Source of the DNA: Nocardioidaceae bacterium
GTDB taxonomy: Bacteria > Actinomycetota > Actinomycetes > Propionibacteriales > Nocardioidaceae
Direction: 5' to 3'
NCBI GenBank assembly: GCA_018672315.1
Contig: CP076053.1
Coordinates: 2,901,827-2,965,826, forward strand
DNA length: 64,000 bases
Made by a program: the position numbers and the translations under genes. The notes beneath the pieces were generated by a model. The model was not told the origin of the DNA. It saw only the letters and a program-made list of their open reading frames with translations, and made no database searches. This document shows positions 49,309 through 56,909 of this stretch, piece after piece (the first letter of the stretch is position 1; the number at the start of each line of letters is the position of its first letter).

Positions 49309-51411
49309 TCAGGCCCCGGCCGCGCGCAGGCCGGGGAGCGTGCCGGCCTGCGCACCCCCTGGGGGACCTGCGGGGCCCAGGCATGCCACCAGCACAGCCA
49401 CGTCGTCCTGCCAGTCTGCTCGGGCGTGCAGCTCCTCGAGCCAGGTCTCCCAGGCGCCCTCGTCACCGAGTCGTCGCGCCTCCTCGGCGACAGTCTCCGC
49501 GCGCCGCGCGAGCGCCTGCATGCCCTGGTCGAGGTCCTTCGCGCGCGACTCCACGACACCGTCGGTGTAGAGCACCAGCCCCGCGACCTCCTCGATCGGC
49601 ACCCAGTGCTCGCTGCGCGGGCCGCTCACCAGACCGATCGGCGGTGAGCCCCCGTGCTCGACGAACCCGGCGCGGCCGTCCGCGTCGATCAGCAGGCCCG
49701 GCGGGTGCCCCGCGCGGGCGATGCCGACCTCGCCGCGCCGGCGGTCGACCAGCGCGTAGACGACGGTGATGATCTCGTCGGGCCGCAGGTCGACGATGCC
49801 GGTGTCGAGCATGTCGAGCGCCGCACCCGGGTCGAGGTGCAGTGAAGCCGCCGTGCGCAGGGCCGTCCGCGCCTGGCCCATCACGGCGGCCGCTCGCCAT
49901 CCCTTGCCCATGACGTCGCCGACGACGAGGACGACACGGTCCTCATCGACCGCGATGGTGTCGAACCAGTCGCCGCCGACCTCGTGACCCACGGTGACGG
50001 GCCGGTAGACCGCGTGCAGCGTCAGACCGGCGACCGCTGTGGGGCGACCCGGGCGGATCGAGGCCTGCAGGGTGGCCGACGCCGCGGCGACGGTCTCGTA
50101 CGCCCGGCCGCGGGACAGCGCCAGCGCCGTCTGGTCGACCAGGGCGGTCAGGAAACGCACGTCGTACGGAGTCCACGTGCGGCCGGTCTCCGCGACCAGC
50201 ACCAGGTGCCCCAGCAGCCGGTCCTCGGCGCGCAGCGCCAGCACGGCGTACGCCCGACCCGTCCCGGGGCCGTCGTCGTCGGCCACCAGACCCACGGGGT
50301 CGCTGAAGACCGGCGCGTGCAGGGGCTCGGATCCACCGTGGCGGTCGACGAGCTGCCGGGCGTACGTCGGGAGTCCGGGTGTCGCCGCCCCGGAGACGTC
50401 GCGGGCGGCGGGGACCACGTGCGCGTCGAGGGCCCGCGTGCCGGAGACGGCCAGGCGTGAGGCCGTCTCGCAGACGTCGGGAACGGTCAGCGCCTCGGAC
50501 AGCTCACGGGCGGCGTCGAGCAGCCGGCGGCTGAGACCGTCCGCGACCTCGAGCTCCCCGTCGCGGCGGCTGAGCTCGCGGCGCGTCCAGATCTCACCGC
50601 TGACCAGGGAGGCGATCAGCCACCACAGGCTGCCGGCGGCGAGCACGACGTAGGTGGAGGTGCGGAGCGTGAGGCCGGCCCACCACAGGTGGGAGTAGAC
50701 CTCGTCGGCCGCGGCGAGCACCAGCAGACCGAGCGCGGAGAGCACCAGGGCGACCGCAGCCCAGCCGTGCAGCCCCGAGGTGAGCCGCGCCCGGGGGCGG
50801 ACCCAGGCGGCCGTCACGCCGAGGGTGACCAGGGCGACGGCGACGGCGAGACCTCGCATGAGCGGGGTGATCGCGAGACCGTCGAAGAGTGCGGGTAGCG
50901 GCACGACGCCGCTGACGAGCACGGCGCTGCCGACGATGCCGGCGGTCAGCACCACGGGGAGCAGGCGCATGGGCAGGCGCAGGGCCTCCAGGACGACGCC
51001 GACGGCGAGTGACAGGTGGGAGGTCAGCGTCAGGGCCGCCTGCGCGTCGCTGGCTGCACCCAGGGTGCCCGCGACCTCGACGAGCTCGCGCGAGAGCAGC
51101 ATCATGCACAGGGCCGACGCGGCGACGCCGAGGCCCACGGCGAACCATCCCAGGCGCGGGTCGCCGAAGGCCCGGGCGCACGACCCGACCACGGCGACTG
51201 CCACCAGGGCGCACAGCGGAGGCGCGGTCAGCAGGACCACGGCGATCGAGCCGCGCGGCTGCCACGTCGCGCCGGCGGCGACGGCCACCAGCGCCGCGAG
51301 CAGCAGCGAGACCAGCAGGGTCGGGGCGAGGTGCAGCTCGACGGCGGGACGCGCCCCCGGCGCGCCACGGCCGCCGACGCCCGGGGGCGCCGGGGTCGGC
51401 GGCTCCCTCAT
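49309..51411 (-). CDS. Membrane PP2C/SpoIIE phosphatase with GAF-like sensor
   Basis: 700 residues. About eight membrane helices in residues 28-270 form an unrecognised MASE-like sensor, followed by a short coiled region (RRDGELEVADGLSRRLLDAA), a GAF-like domain around 310-450 (YAVLALRAEDRLLGHLVLVA), and a PP2C domain from about 460: VGHEVGGDWFDTIAVDED, LVVGDVMGKGWRAAAVMG, RAGHPPGLL, VLYTDGVVESR and WQDDVAVLVA. The metal-binding Asp residues are kept. It would dephosphorylate STAS proteins in response to a membrane or soluble signal; one neighbouring STAS is 45215-45544, others may exist elsewhere. Convergent with serA (2 bp between stops). Confidence 0.85.
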   Translation of the reverse strand: MREPPTPAPPGVGGRGAPGARPAVELHLAPTLLVSLLLAALVAVAAGATWQPRGSIAVVLLTAPPLCALVAVAVVGSCARAFGDPRLGWFAVGLGVAASALCMMLLSRELVEVAGTLGAASDAQAALTLTSHLSLAVGVVLEALRLPMRLLPVVLTAGIVGSAVLVSGVVPLPALFDGLAITPLMRGLAVAVALVTLGVTAAWVRPRARLTSGLHGWAAVALVLSALGLLVLAAADEVYSHLWWAGLTLRTSTYVVLAAGSLWWLIASLVSGEIWTRRELSRRDGELEVADGLSRRLLDAARELSEALTVPDVCETASRLAVSGTRALDAHVVPAARDVSGAATPGLPTYARQLVDRHGGSEPLHAPVFSDPVGLVADDDGPGTGRAYAVLALRAEDRLLGHLVLVAETGRTWTPYDVRFLTALVDQTALALSRGRAYETVAAASATLQASIRPGRPTAVAGLTLHAVYRPVTVGHEVGGDWFDTIAVDEDRVVLVVGDVMGKGWRAAAVMGQARTALRTAASLHLDPGAALDMLDTGIVDLRPDEIITVVYALVDRRRGEVGIARAGHPPGLLIDADGRAGFVEHGGSPPIGLVSGPRSEHWVPIEEVAGLVLYTDGVVESRAKDLDQGMQALARRAETVAEEARRLGDEGAWETWLEELHARADWQDDVAVLVACLGPAGPPGGAQAGTLPGLRAAGA

Positions 51412-51494
51412 GCTGACGAGCGTGCCACGATCCGGCCGTCCCGTCGCGCGAATGCGACGCGAGACCTGAGGAATCCGCCACCCGCCGGACGTAC

Positions 51495-51533
51495 GAGGAC
51501 CCCGTCGGGAGCCTGGCTCCTGACGGGGTCCTC
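51495..51533 (-). terminator. 17-bp hairpin downstream of wrbA
   Basis: GAGGACCCCGTCGGGAG (51495-51511) pairs with CTCCTGACGGGGTCCTC (51517-51533) with a single wobble and a 5-nt loop, 30 bp past the wrbA stop on the minus strand. Confidence 0.75.
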
Positions 51534-51563
51534 GGGGTCGCGCCGCTCAGCGACGCTGCTCGA

Positions 51564-52163
51564 TCAGCCGGCGAGCTTGCCCGCGAAGCGCACCACGCGC
51601 TGCGCGAGGTGGGTCAGCGCGTCGTTGGTCGGGTCCTCCAGCGGTGCGTCGTTGTTGGCCCCGGTGACGTGCCCGACGCCGTAGGGGTTGCCGTCGACGA
51701 ACTTGAGGCCGTCGGTGTAGCCGGGCGCGACGATGACACCACCCCAGTGCATGAAGGTCGTGTACAGCGAGGTCAGGGTCTGCTCCTGGCCGCCGTGCAG
51801 GGTCTGGCTCGAGGTGAAGCCCGCATACGCCTTGTCGGCGAGCTTGCCCTGGCCCCACTCGCCGCCGAGCTGGTCGATGAACTGCTTCAGCTGGGAGGAG
51901 ACGTTGCCGAAGCGGGTCGGCGTGCCCATGATGACGCCGTCGGCCCAGACGATGTCGTCGGCGGTCGCCTCGGGCTCGTCGGCCACGGCCTCCCGGTGGG
52001 CCTTCCAGGCCGGCTGGCCCTCGACGATGTCGGCGGGCGCCAGCTCGGCGACGTGGCGCAGGCGCACCTCGGCGCCGGCGGCCTCGGCCTCGGCGGCGAC
52101 CTTGCGTGCCATGGCGTCGACAGTGCCGGTGGCGGAGTAGTAGATGACGGCGAGCTTGGTCAT
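51564..52163 (-). CDS. wrbA: NAD(P)H:quinone oxidoreductase, WrbA type
   Basis: FMN-binding flavodoxin-like enzyme reducing quinones by two electrons, protecting against redox cycling. 199 residues, normal size. FMN loop VIYYSATGTVDAMARKVAAE at the N-terminus, PTRFGNVSSQLKQFIDQLGG in the centre, and LHGGQEQTLTSLYTTFMHWG with the His typical of WrbA. AGGAGG 7 bp before the ATG. A palindrome overlaps the likely promoter about 40 bp upstream, suggesting local repression relieved by quinones or electrophiles. The gene stands alone on the minus strand. Confidence 0.92.
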   Translation of the reverse strand: MTKLAVIYYSATGTVDAMARKVAAEAEAAGAEVRLRHVAELAPADIVEGQPAWKAHREAVADEPEATADDIVWADGVIMGTPTRFGNVSSQLKQFIDQLGGEWGQGKLADKAYAGFTSSQTLHGGQEQTLTSLYTTFMHWGGVIVAPGYTDGLKFVDGNPYGVGHVTGANNDAPLEDPTNDALTHLAQRVVRFAGKLAG

Positions 52164-52199
52164 GCGGTGATGCCTCCTGGGCGTCGGGAACGCTGCGTG

Positions 52200-52213
52200 G
52201 TTTAACGTAAAAC
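52200..52213 (-). promoter_or_regulatory. Operator-like palindrome in the wrbA promoter
   Basis: GTTTAACGTAAAAC (plus strand) is a near-palindrome around ACGT (two mismatches), in an AT-rich patch. On the minus strand it contains TACGTT, a possible -10 for wrbA. Such sites are typical of HxlR/MarR-type regulators; no regulator gene is adjacent. Confidence 0.45.
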
Positions 52214-52265
52214 TACCCTACCGGGTCCGGCTCACACGTCACAGCGCACGTCAGGCGGGCGTGCC

Positions 52266-52271
52266 TAGGCT
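52266..52271 (+). promoter_or_regulatory. Putative -10 box before the AAA ATPase gene
   Basis: TAGGCT lies 7 bp before the ATG. A GGGAG stretch also lies in that interval, so either a leaderless start or a very short leader is possible. Confidence 0.35.
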
Positions 52272-52278
52272 CGGGAGC

Positions 52279-53658
52279 ATGAACCGTCCTGCCACTGTGG
52301 GTGCCCTGCGCGACGCGGGCTACACGCCGCGCACCGTCAAGGAGGAGATCCGCGCGAACCTCGTGGCGGCGCTGGCCGAGGGCCGTGACGCCTTTCCCGG
52401 CATCGTGGGTCTCGAGGACACCGTGCTGCCTCGCCTGGAGAGCGCGCTGCTCGCCGGCCACGACTTCGTGCTCCTCGGGGAGCGTGGACAGGGCAAGACG
52501 CGACTGATGCGTACGCTCACCGGTCTGCTCGACGAGGTCGTGCCGGTCGTCGAGGGCTGCGAGATCAACGACGACCCGCTGGACCCGCACTGCGGGCGCT
52601 GCGCCCGGCTGGCCGCCGAGCTCGGCGACGAGCTCCCGGTGGCCTGGTGGGCCCGCGAGGACAGGTACGTCGAGAAGCTGGCCACCCCCGACACCTCGGT
52701 CGGCGACCTCGTCGGCGACGTCGACCCCGTGAAGGTGGCCGAGGGACGCACCCTCGGTGACCCCGAGACCGTCCACTACGGGCTGCTGCCGCGCACCAAC
52801 CGCGGCATCTTCGGCATCAACGAGCTGCCCGACCTCGCCGAGCGGATCCAGGTCGCGATGTTCAACGTGCTCGAGGAGCGCGACATCCAGGTGCGCGGCT
52901 ACTCCCTGCGCCTGCCCGTCGACGTGCTGCTGGTGGCGAGCGCGAACCCCGAGGACTACACGAACCGCGGACGCATCATCACGCCGCTGAAGGACCGCTT
53001 CGGCGCCGAGCTGCGCACGCACTACCCCGAGGAGGTCGCGCAGGAGGTCGCGCTGATCTCCCAGGAGGCGGACCTCGTGGCCGAGGTGCCCGCGCACCTG
53101 CTGGAGGTCGTCGCACGGCTGGTCCGTGCGCTGCGTGAGTCACCCGCGGTCGACCAACGTTCCGGCGTGAGCGCCCGCTTCGCGATCGCGGCCGCCGAGG
53201 GCGTCGCCGCCTCGGCGCTGCGTCGCGCCGCACGGACGGGGGAGGCCGAGCCCGTCGCGCGCGTCGGCGACGTCGCCGCCGTGCTGCCGATGCTGCTGGG
53301 CAAGGTCGAGTTCGAGTCCGGGGAGGAAGGCCGTGAGAGCGACGTCGTCTCGCACCTGCTGCGCGTCGCGGTCGCGGAGACCTTCCGCGAGCACCTCGCC
53401 GGCACCGACCTGACCGCCTTCGTCCAGCTCTTCGCCGAGGGAGACACCGTTGAGACCGGCGAGCTCGTCCCGGCCGCCGAGCTGCTGGCCCAGGCCGGCG
53501 AGCTGCCCGGCCTCGCCGGCGTGCTCGAGCGACTGGGCGAGGAGGAGGCGAGCCAGGGTCTCGCCGCCGCGGCGGTCGAGCTGGTCCTCGAGGGACTGCA
53601 CCTGACCCGGCGCATCGACAAGGCGTCGGTGGCGGGTCGCTCGGTCTACGGGGTCTGA
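52279..53658 (+). CDS. MoxR/magnesium-chelatase-like AAA+ ATPase
   Basis: 459 residues. Walker A LLGERGQGKTRLMRT near residue 70, sensor 1 in LLVASANPEDYTNRGRI, arginine finger region ITPLKDRFGAELRTHYP. In the Walker B position the text is IFGINELPDL, with Asn in place of the usual Asp; this appears to be a trait of the subfamily. A Cys cluster (CEINDDPLDPHCGRC) near residues 100-115 could bind a metal. Such ATPases act with a von Willebrand A partner to remodel or load cofactors into targets, as in MoxR and ChlI/ChlD. The VWA gene follows after 9 bp. Confidence 0.85.
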   Translation: MNRPATVGALRDAGYTPRTVKEEIRANLVAALAEGRDAFPGIVGLEDTVLPRLESALLAGHDFVLLGERGQGKTRLMRTLTGLLDEVVPVVEGCEINDDPLDPHCGRCARLAAELGDELPVAWWAREDRYVEKLATPDTSVGDLVGDVDPVKVAEGRTLGDPETVHYGLLPRTNRGIFGINELPDLAERIQVAMFNVLEERDIQVRGYSLRLPVDVLLVASANPEDYTNRGRIITPLKDRFGAELRTHYPEEVAQEVALISQEADLVAEVPAHLLEVVARLVRALRESPAVDQRSGVSARFAIAAAEGVAASALRRAARTGEAEPVARVGDVAAVLPMLLGKVEFESGEEGRESDVVSHLLRVAVAETFREHLAGTDLTAFVQLFAEGDTVETGELVPAAELLAQAGELPGLAGVLERLGEEEASQGLAAAAVELVLEGLHLTRRIDKASVAGRSVYGV

Positions 53659-53667
53659 GGCACCTCC

Positions 53668-55659
53668 GTGGCAGGCTCCTCCCGCTACCGCTACGGCCCC
53701 TGGAACGACGGGCCGGACCCGCTCGCGCCCCCGTACGACCTGCGCGCCGCCCTCGACGAGCTCGGTGAGGACGTGCTCGCCGGACGCTCGGTGCGCGAGG
53801 CGATCGCCGACCTGCTGCGGCGTGGCCTCGACGGTCGGCGCGGGCTCGACGACCTCGCGGCCCGCGTACGCCGCATGAAGAAGCAGGCCCGCCGCCGCGG
53901 TGACCTCGGCGGCACCCTGGACCAGGTGCGCGCCGCCCTCGACCAGGCGCTGGCGACCGAGCGCGACGCGCTCGCCGCCGACGACGGCGAGGACGCCCGG
54001 TGGCAGGAGATGGAGCTCGCCACCCTCCCCGACGACGTCGCGGGCGCCGTCCGAGGGCTGCGCGAGTACGACTGGGCCTCCGCGGAGGCACGGGAGACCT
54101 ACGAGCAGATCACGCGGATGCTCACCACGCAGGTGCTGGACGCGCAGTTCGCCGGCATGGCGCAGGCGCTCGCCGACCCCGATCCTCAGGCGATGGCCGC
54201 GGTCAAGGACATGCTCGCCGACCTCAACGCGCTGCTCGCGAAGCACGCCCGCGGGGAGGACACGCACGCCGACTTCGACGACTTCATGGAGCGGCACGGC
54301 GAGCTGTTCCCCGAGCAGCCCGAGACCGTCGACGAGCTGATCGACGCGCTGGCGCGACGGCAGGCGGCCGCCGATCGGCTGATGAGCTCGTTGAGCAGCG
54401 ACCAGCGCGACCAGCTGCAGCAGCTCATGGCCGAGGCGATGAGCGATCCCGACCTCGCCTCGCAGATGAGCCAGCTCGGTGACAACCTGCGGTCGCTGCG
54501 TCCCGGGCTGAACCGCGGACCCGCCCGGGGGGTCGGTCAGGGGCAGGGTCAGGGCGAGAGCCTGGGCTACAGCGACGCCGTCGAGGCGCTGGCCGACCTC
54601 GCCGACCTCGAGGCACTCGAGCAGGCACTCGAGGGACAGGGTCCGGGCGAGGACCCGTTCGGTCCGCCCGGTGGCCCGGGCAGCCTCGACGACGTCGACG
54701 TGGAGGCTCTGGAGCGTCAGCTGGGGGCCGAGGCGGTCCGTGACCTCGAGGCGCTGCGTCGTCTCGAGGGCGAGCTCGAGCGGCAGGGCTACCTCTCCCG
54801 CGGCGCGGACGGGGCGCGGCTGACACCGCGGGCCGTGCGCCGCCTGGGGCAGTCCGCGCTGCGTACGGTGTTCGCCCAGCTGGAGGCCTCGGGGTCCGGG
54901 GACCACCGCGACCGGCGCCCGGGTGCCGCGGACGAGGCGACCGGCACCACCCGGGCGTGGCAGTTCGGTGACGAGCAGCCCATCGACACCGTGCGTACGG
55001 TCTCCAACGCGCTGCTGCGCGGCGAGGGGCTGCCCGCCAGGCTGCACGTGGACGACTTCGAGATCCGTGAGACCGAGCGGCGCACCAGCGCAGCGGTGGC
55101 CCTGTGCGTGGACCTGTCGTTCTCGATGGTCAACGAGGGCCGCTGGGGCCCGATGAAGCAGACCGCGCTGGCGCTCTCGCACCTCGTCTCGACCCAGTTC
55201 CGGCAGGACGCCCTGCAGATCATCGGGTTCGACCGCACCGCCCGCCGGCTCGACGCGGTGCAGCTCGCCGAGGTCGAGCCCGAGTGGGTGCAGGGCACGA
55301 ACCTCCAGCACGCCCTGATGCTCGCCAGGCGGCACCTGCGACGCCATCCCGACGCCGAGCCGGTGGTGCTCGTGGTGACCGACGGCGAGCCCACCGCCCA
55401 CCTGACCGGCGACGGCCACCCGTTCTTCATGTGGCCCTCGACTCCGGAGACGGTCCGCGCGACCGTCGCGCAGGTCGACGACGTCGTCCGGGCGGGCGCG
55501 ACGCTGAACTTCTTCATGCTGGGCGAGGACCCGGGCCTGCGTCGCTTCGTCGACGCGATGGCCCGCCGCGCCGGCGGACGGGTGCTGAGCCCGGACGTCG
55601 ACCGGCTGGGGGAGTACGTCGTCGCCGACTACCTCCGCGCCCGCCGCGGTCGGCGCTGA
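53668..55659 (+). CDS. VWA-domain protein, partner of the AAA ATPase
   Basis: 663 residues. N-terminal 450 residues are mostly helical and acidic, with repeated short helices (ARDLEAL-like EAVRDLEALRRLEGELERQG) and a Gly/Gln-rich linker (GVGQGQGQGESLGY). The VWA domain is at about 465-650: MIDAS start ALCVDLSFSMVNEGRW, Thr in GTNLQHALMLARRHL and Asp in LVVTDGEPTAHL, all metal ligands kept. GTG start. No signal peptide or membrane helix. With the ATPase it forms a MoxR-VWA-type chaperone pair; its target is unknown and no obvious client operon is adjacent. Confidence 0.85.
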   Translation: MAGSSRYRYGPWNDGPDPLAPPYDLRAALDELGEDVLAGRSVREAIADLLRRGLDGRRGLDDLAARVRRMKKQARRRGDLGGTLDQVRAALDQALATERDALAADDGEDARWQEMELATLPDDVAGAVRGLREYDWASAEARETYEQITRMLTTQVLDAQFAGMAQALADPDPQAMAAVKDMLADLNALLAKHARGEDTHADFDDFMERHGELFPEQPETVDELIDALARRQAAADRLMSSLSSDQRDQLQQLMAEAMSDPDLASQMSQLGDNLRSLRPGLNRGPARGVGQGQGQGESLGYSDAVEALADLADLEALEQALEGQGPGEDPFGPPGGPGSLDDVDVEALERQLGAEAVRDLEALRRLEGELERQGYLSRGADGARLTPRAVRRLGQSALRTVFAQLEASGSGDHRDRRPGAADEATGTTRAWQFGDEQPIDTVRTVSNALLRGEGLPARLHVDDFEIRETERRTSAAVALCVDLSFSMVNEGRWGPMKQTALALSHLVSTQFRQDALQIIGFDRTARRLDAVQLAEVEPEWVQGTNLQHALMLARRHLRRHPDAEPVVLVVTDGEPTAHLTGDGHPFFMWPSTPETVRATVAQVDDVVRAGATLNFFMLGEDPGLRRFVDAMARRAGGRVLSPDVDRLGEYVVADYLRARRGRR

Positions 55660-55678
55660 GGGCACGGGGGCGCGAGGG

Positions 55679-56512
55679 ATGCCCGAGGGCGACAGCGTCT
55701 GGAAGCTCGCGCGGCGGCTCGACCCCGCGTTGGTGGGTCAGCAGATCACGCGCAGCCGGCTGAACGTGCCCCGCCACGCGACCGCGGACCTGGCCGGCCG
55801 CACCGTGCTCGAGCACGCCACCCACGGCAAGCACCTGCTGACCCGGCTGTCCGAGGGGCTCACGCTGCACACGCACCTGCGGATGGAGGGGTCCTGGACC
55901 GTCACCGGTCCCGGCAAGCGGCTCCCGCGTCGGATCGTGCCGGACGTACGCGTCGAGCTGGCGGTGGCCAGCGGGCGCACGGCGTACGGGCTCTCGCTCC
56001 CGGTCGTCGAGCTCGTCGAGACGGCGCACGAGGACCGGGTGGTCGGCCACCTGGGCCCCGACCCGTTGCACGAGGACTTCGACCTGACGACGGCGGCCTC
56101 GCGACTGGCCTCGGAGCCCGGGGTGCCGGTGGTCTCGGCACTCCTGGACCAGCGCAAGGTCGCCGGCTTCGGCAACCTGTGGGCCAACGAGCTGTGCTTC
56201 CTGCGGGGACTGAGCCCGTGGACGCCCGTCGGCGAGGTCGACACCGAGGGGCTCGTACGGCTGGGCGCGAAGGCGCTGCGGCGCTCGGCACGTGTCCCCG
56301 GCGCGTACCAGGTCACCACCGGCGACACACGACGCGGGGAGAACCACTACGTCTCGGGCCGCAACCGCCGGCCGTGCCTGCGGTGCGGCACGACGATCCG
56401 GCAGGTCAAGGAGCTGCCGAACGACCCGGCCAACCGGGTCACGTGGTGGTGTCCGTCGTGCCAGCCCGGTCCCGGTCCCGAGGCACGCGTCCCGACAGCA
56501 CGGAGCCGTTGA
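55679..56512 (+). CDS. nei2: Fpg/Nei-family DNA glycosylase (Nei2-like)
   Basis: Base-excision repair glycosylase/AP lyase removing oxidised pyrimidines. 277 residues. N-terminus MPEGDSVWKLARRLDPAL has the catalytic Pro 2 and Glu 3 in the Nei (not Fpg) form. The helix-two-turn-helix is in QRKVAGFGNLWANELCFLRG, and the C-terminal zinc finger CLRCGTTIRQVK with WWCPSCQ is complete. The gene follows the VWA gene by 19 bp and may be cotranscribed. It ends 7 bp before a convergent flagellar-cluster gene. Confidence 0.92.
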   Translation: MPEGDSVWKLARRLDPALVGQQITRSRLNVPRHATADLAGRTVLEHATHGKHLLTRLSEGLTLHTHLRMEGSWTVTGPGKRLPRRIVPDVRVELAVASGRTAYGLSLPVVELVETAHEDRVVGHLGPDPLHEDFDLTTAASRLASEPGVPVVSALLDQRKVAGFGNLWANELCFLRGLSPWTPVGEVDTEGLVRLGAKALRRSARVPGAYQVTTGDTRRGENHYVSGRNRRPCLRCGTTIRQVKELPNDPANRVTWWCPSCQPGPGPEARVPTARSR

Positions 56513-56519
56513 CGGACCG

Positions 56520-56909
56520 TCAGGGGGTCGTGCGACCGATGCTCGCGGCGTCGTCACGGGCCTGACCTTCAGCCGTCGGGGCCTCGCGCGGAGCCGGCAC
56601 AGGGGGCGCGGACGACTGCTCGCCGGCCTCGGACTGCTCGGACTGCTCGTTCTGCTCCGCCTCCTGCAGGGCCTTGCGCACCTCGCGCTCGGCCAGCAGC
56701 AGGTCGCGTACGCGGCGCTCGGTCTCCAGCCGCGTGGGGAAGAGCAGGTCGACCACGAGGCTGACGACCACCCAGGTGACCACCCAGATGATCAGGAAGC
56801 GGGTGAGGGCGACGTCCAGCGGGGCGGTCCGCGCGACGAGCGACTGGTAGAAGACGGGACCGGTGAGCAGCGTCGCCGCGGCGACGACCTGCGGGGAGAA
56901 GGGGCTCAC
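56520..56909 (-). CDS. Small membrane protein translationally coupled to flhA
   Basis: 129 residues, family not recognised. GTG start overlaps the flhA stop as GTGA. Hydrophobic N-terminus (SPFSPQVVAAATLLTG), a strong membrane helix FLIIWVVTWVVVSLVVDLLF at about 40-60, then a charged coiled region (RRVRDLLLAEREVRKALQEAEQ) and a disordered tail. The coupling suggests a role in flagellar assembly, possibly as an accessory of FlhA or the export gate, but nothing in the sequence proves it. Confidence 0.65.
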   Translation of the reverse strand: MSPFSPQVVAAATLLTGPVFYQSLVARTAPLDVALTRFLIIWVVTWVVVSLVVDLLFPTRLETERRVRDLLLAEREVRKALQEAEQNEQSEQSEAGEQSSAPPVPAPREAPTAEGQARDDAASIGRTTP

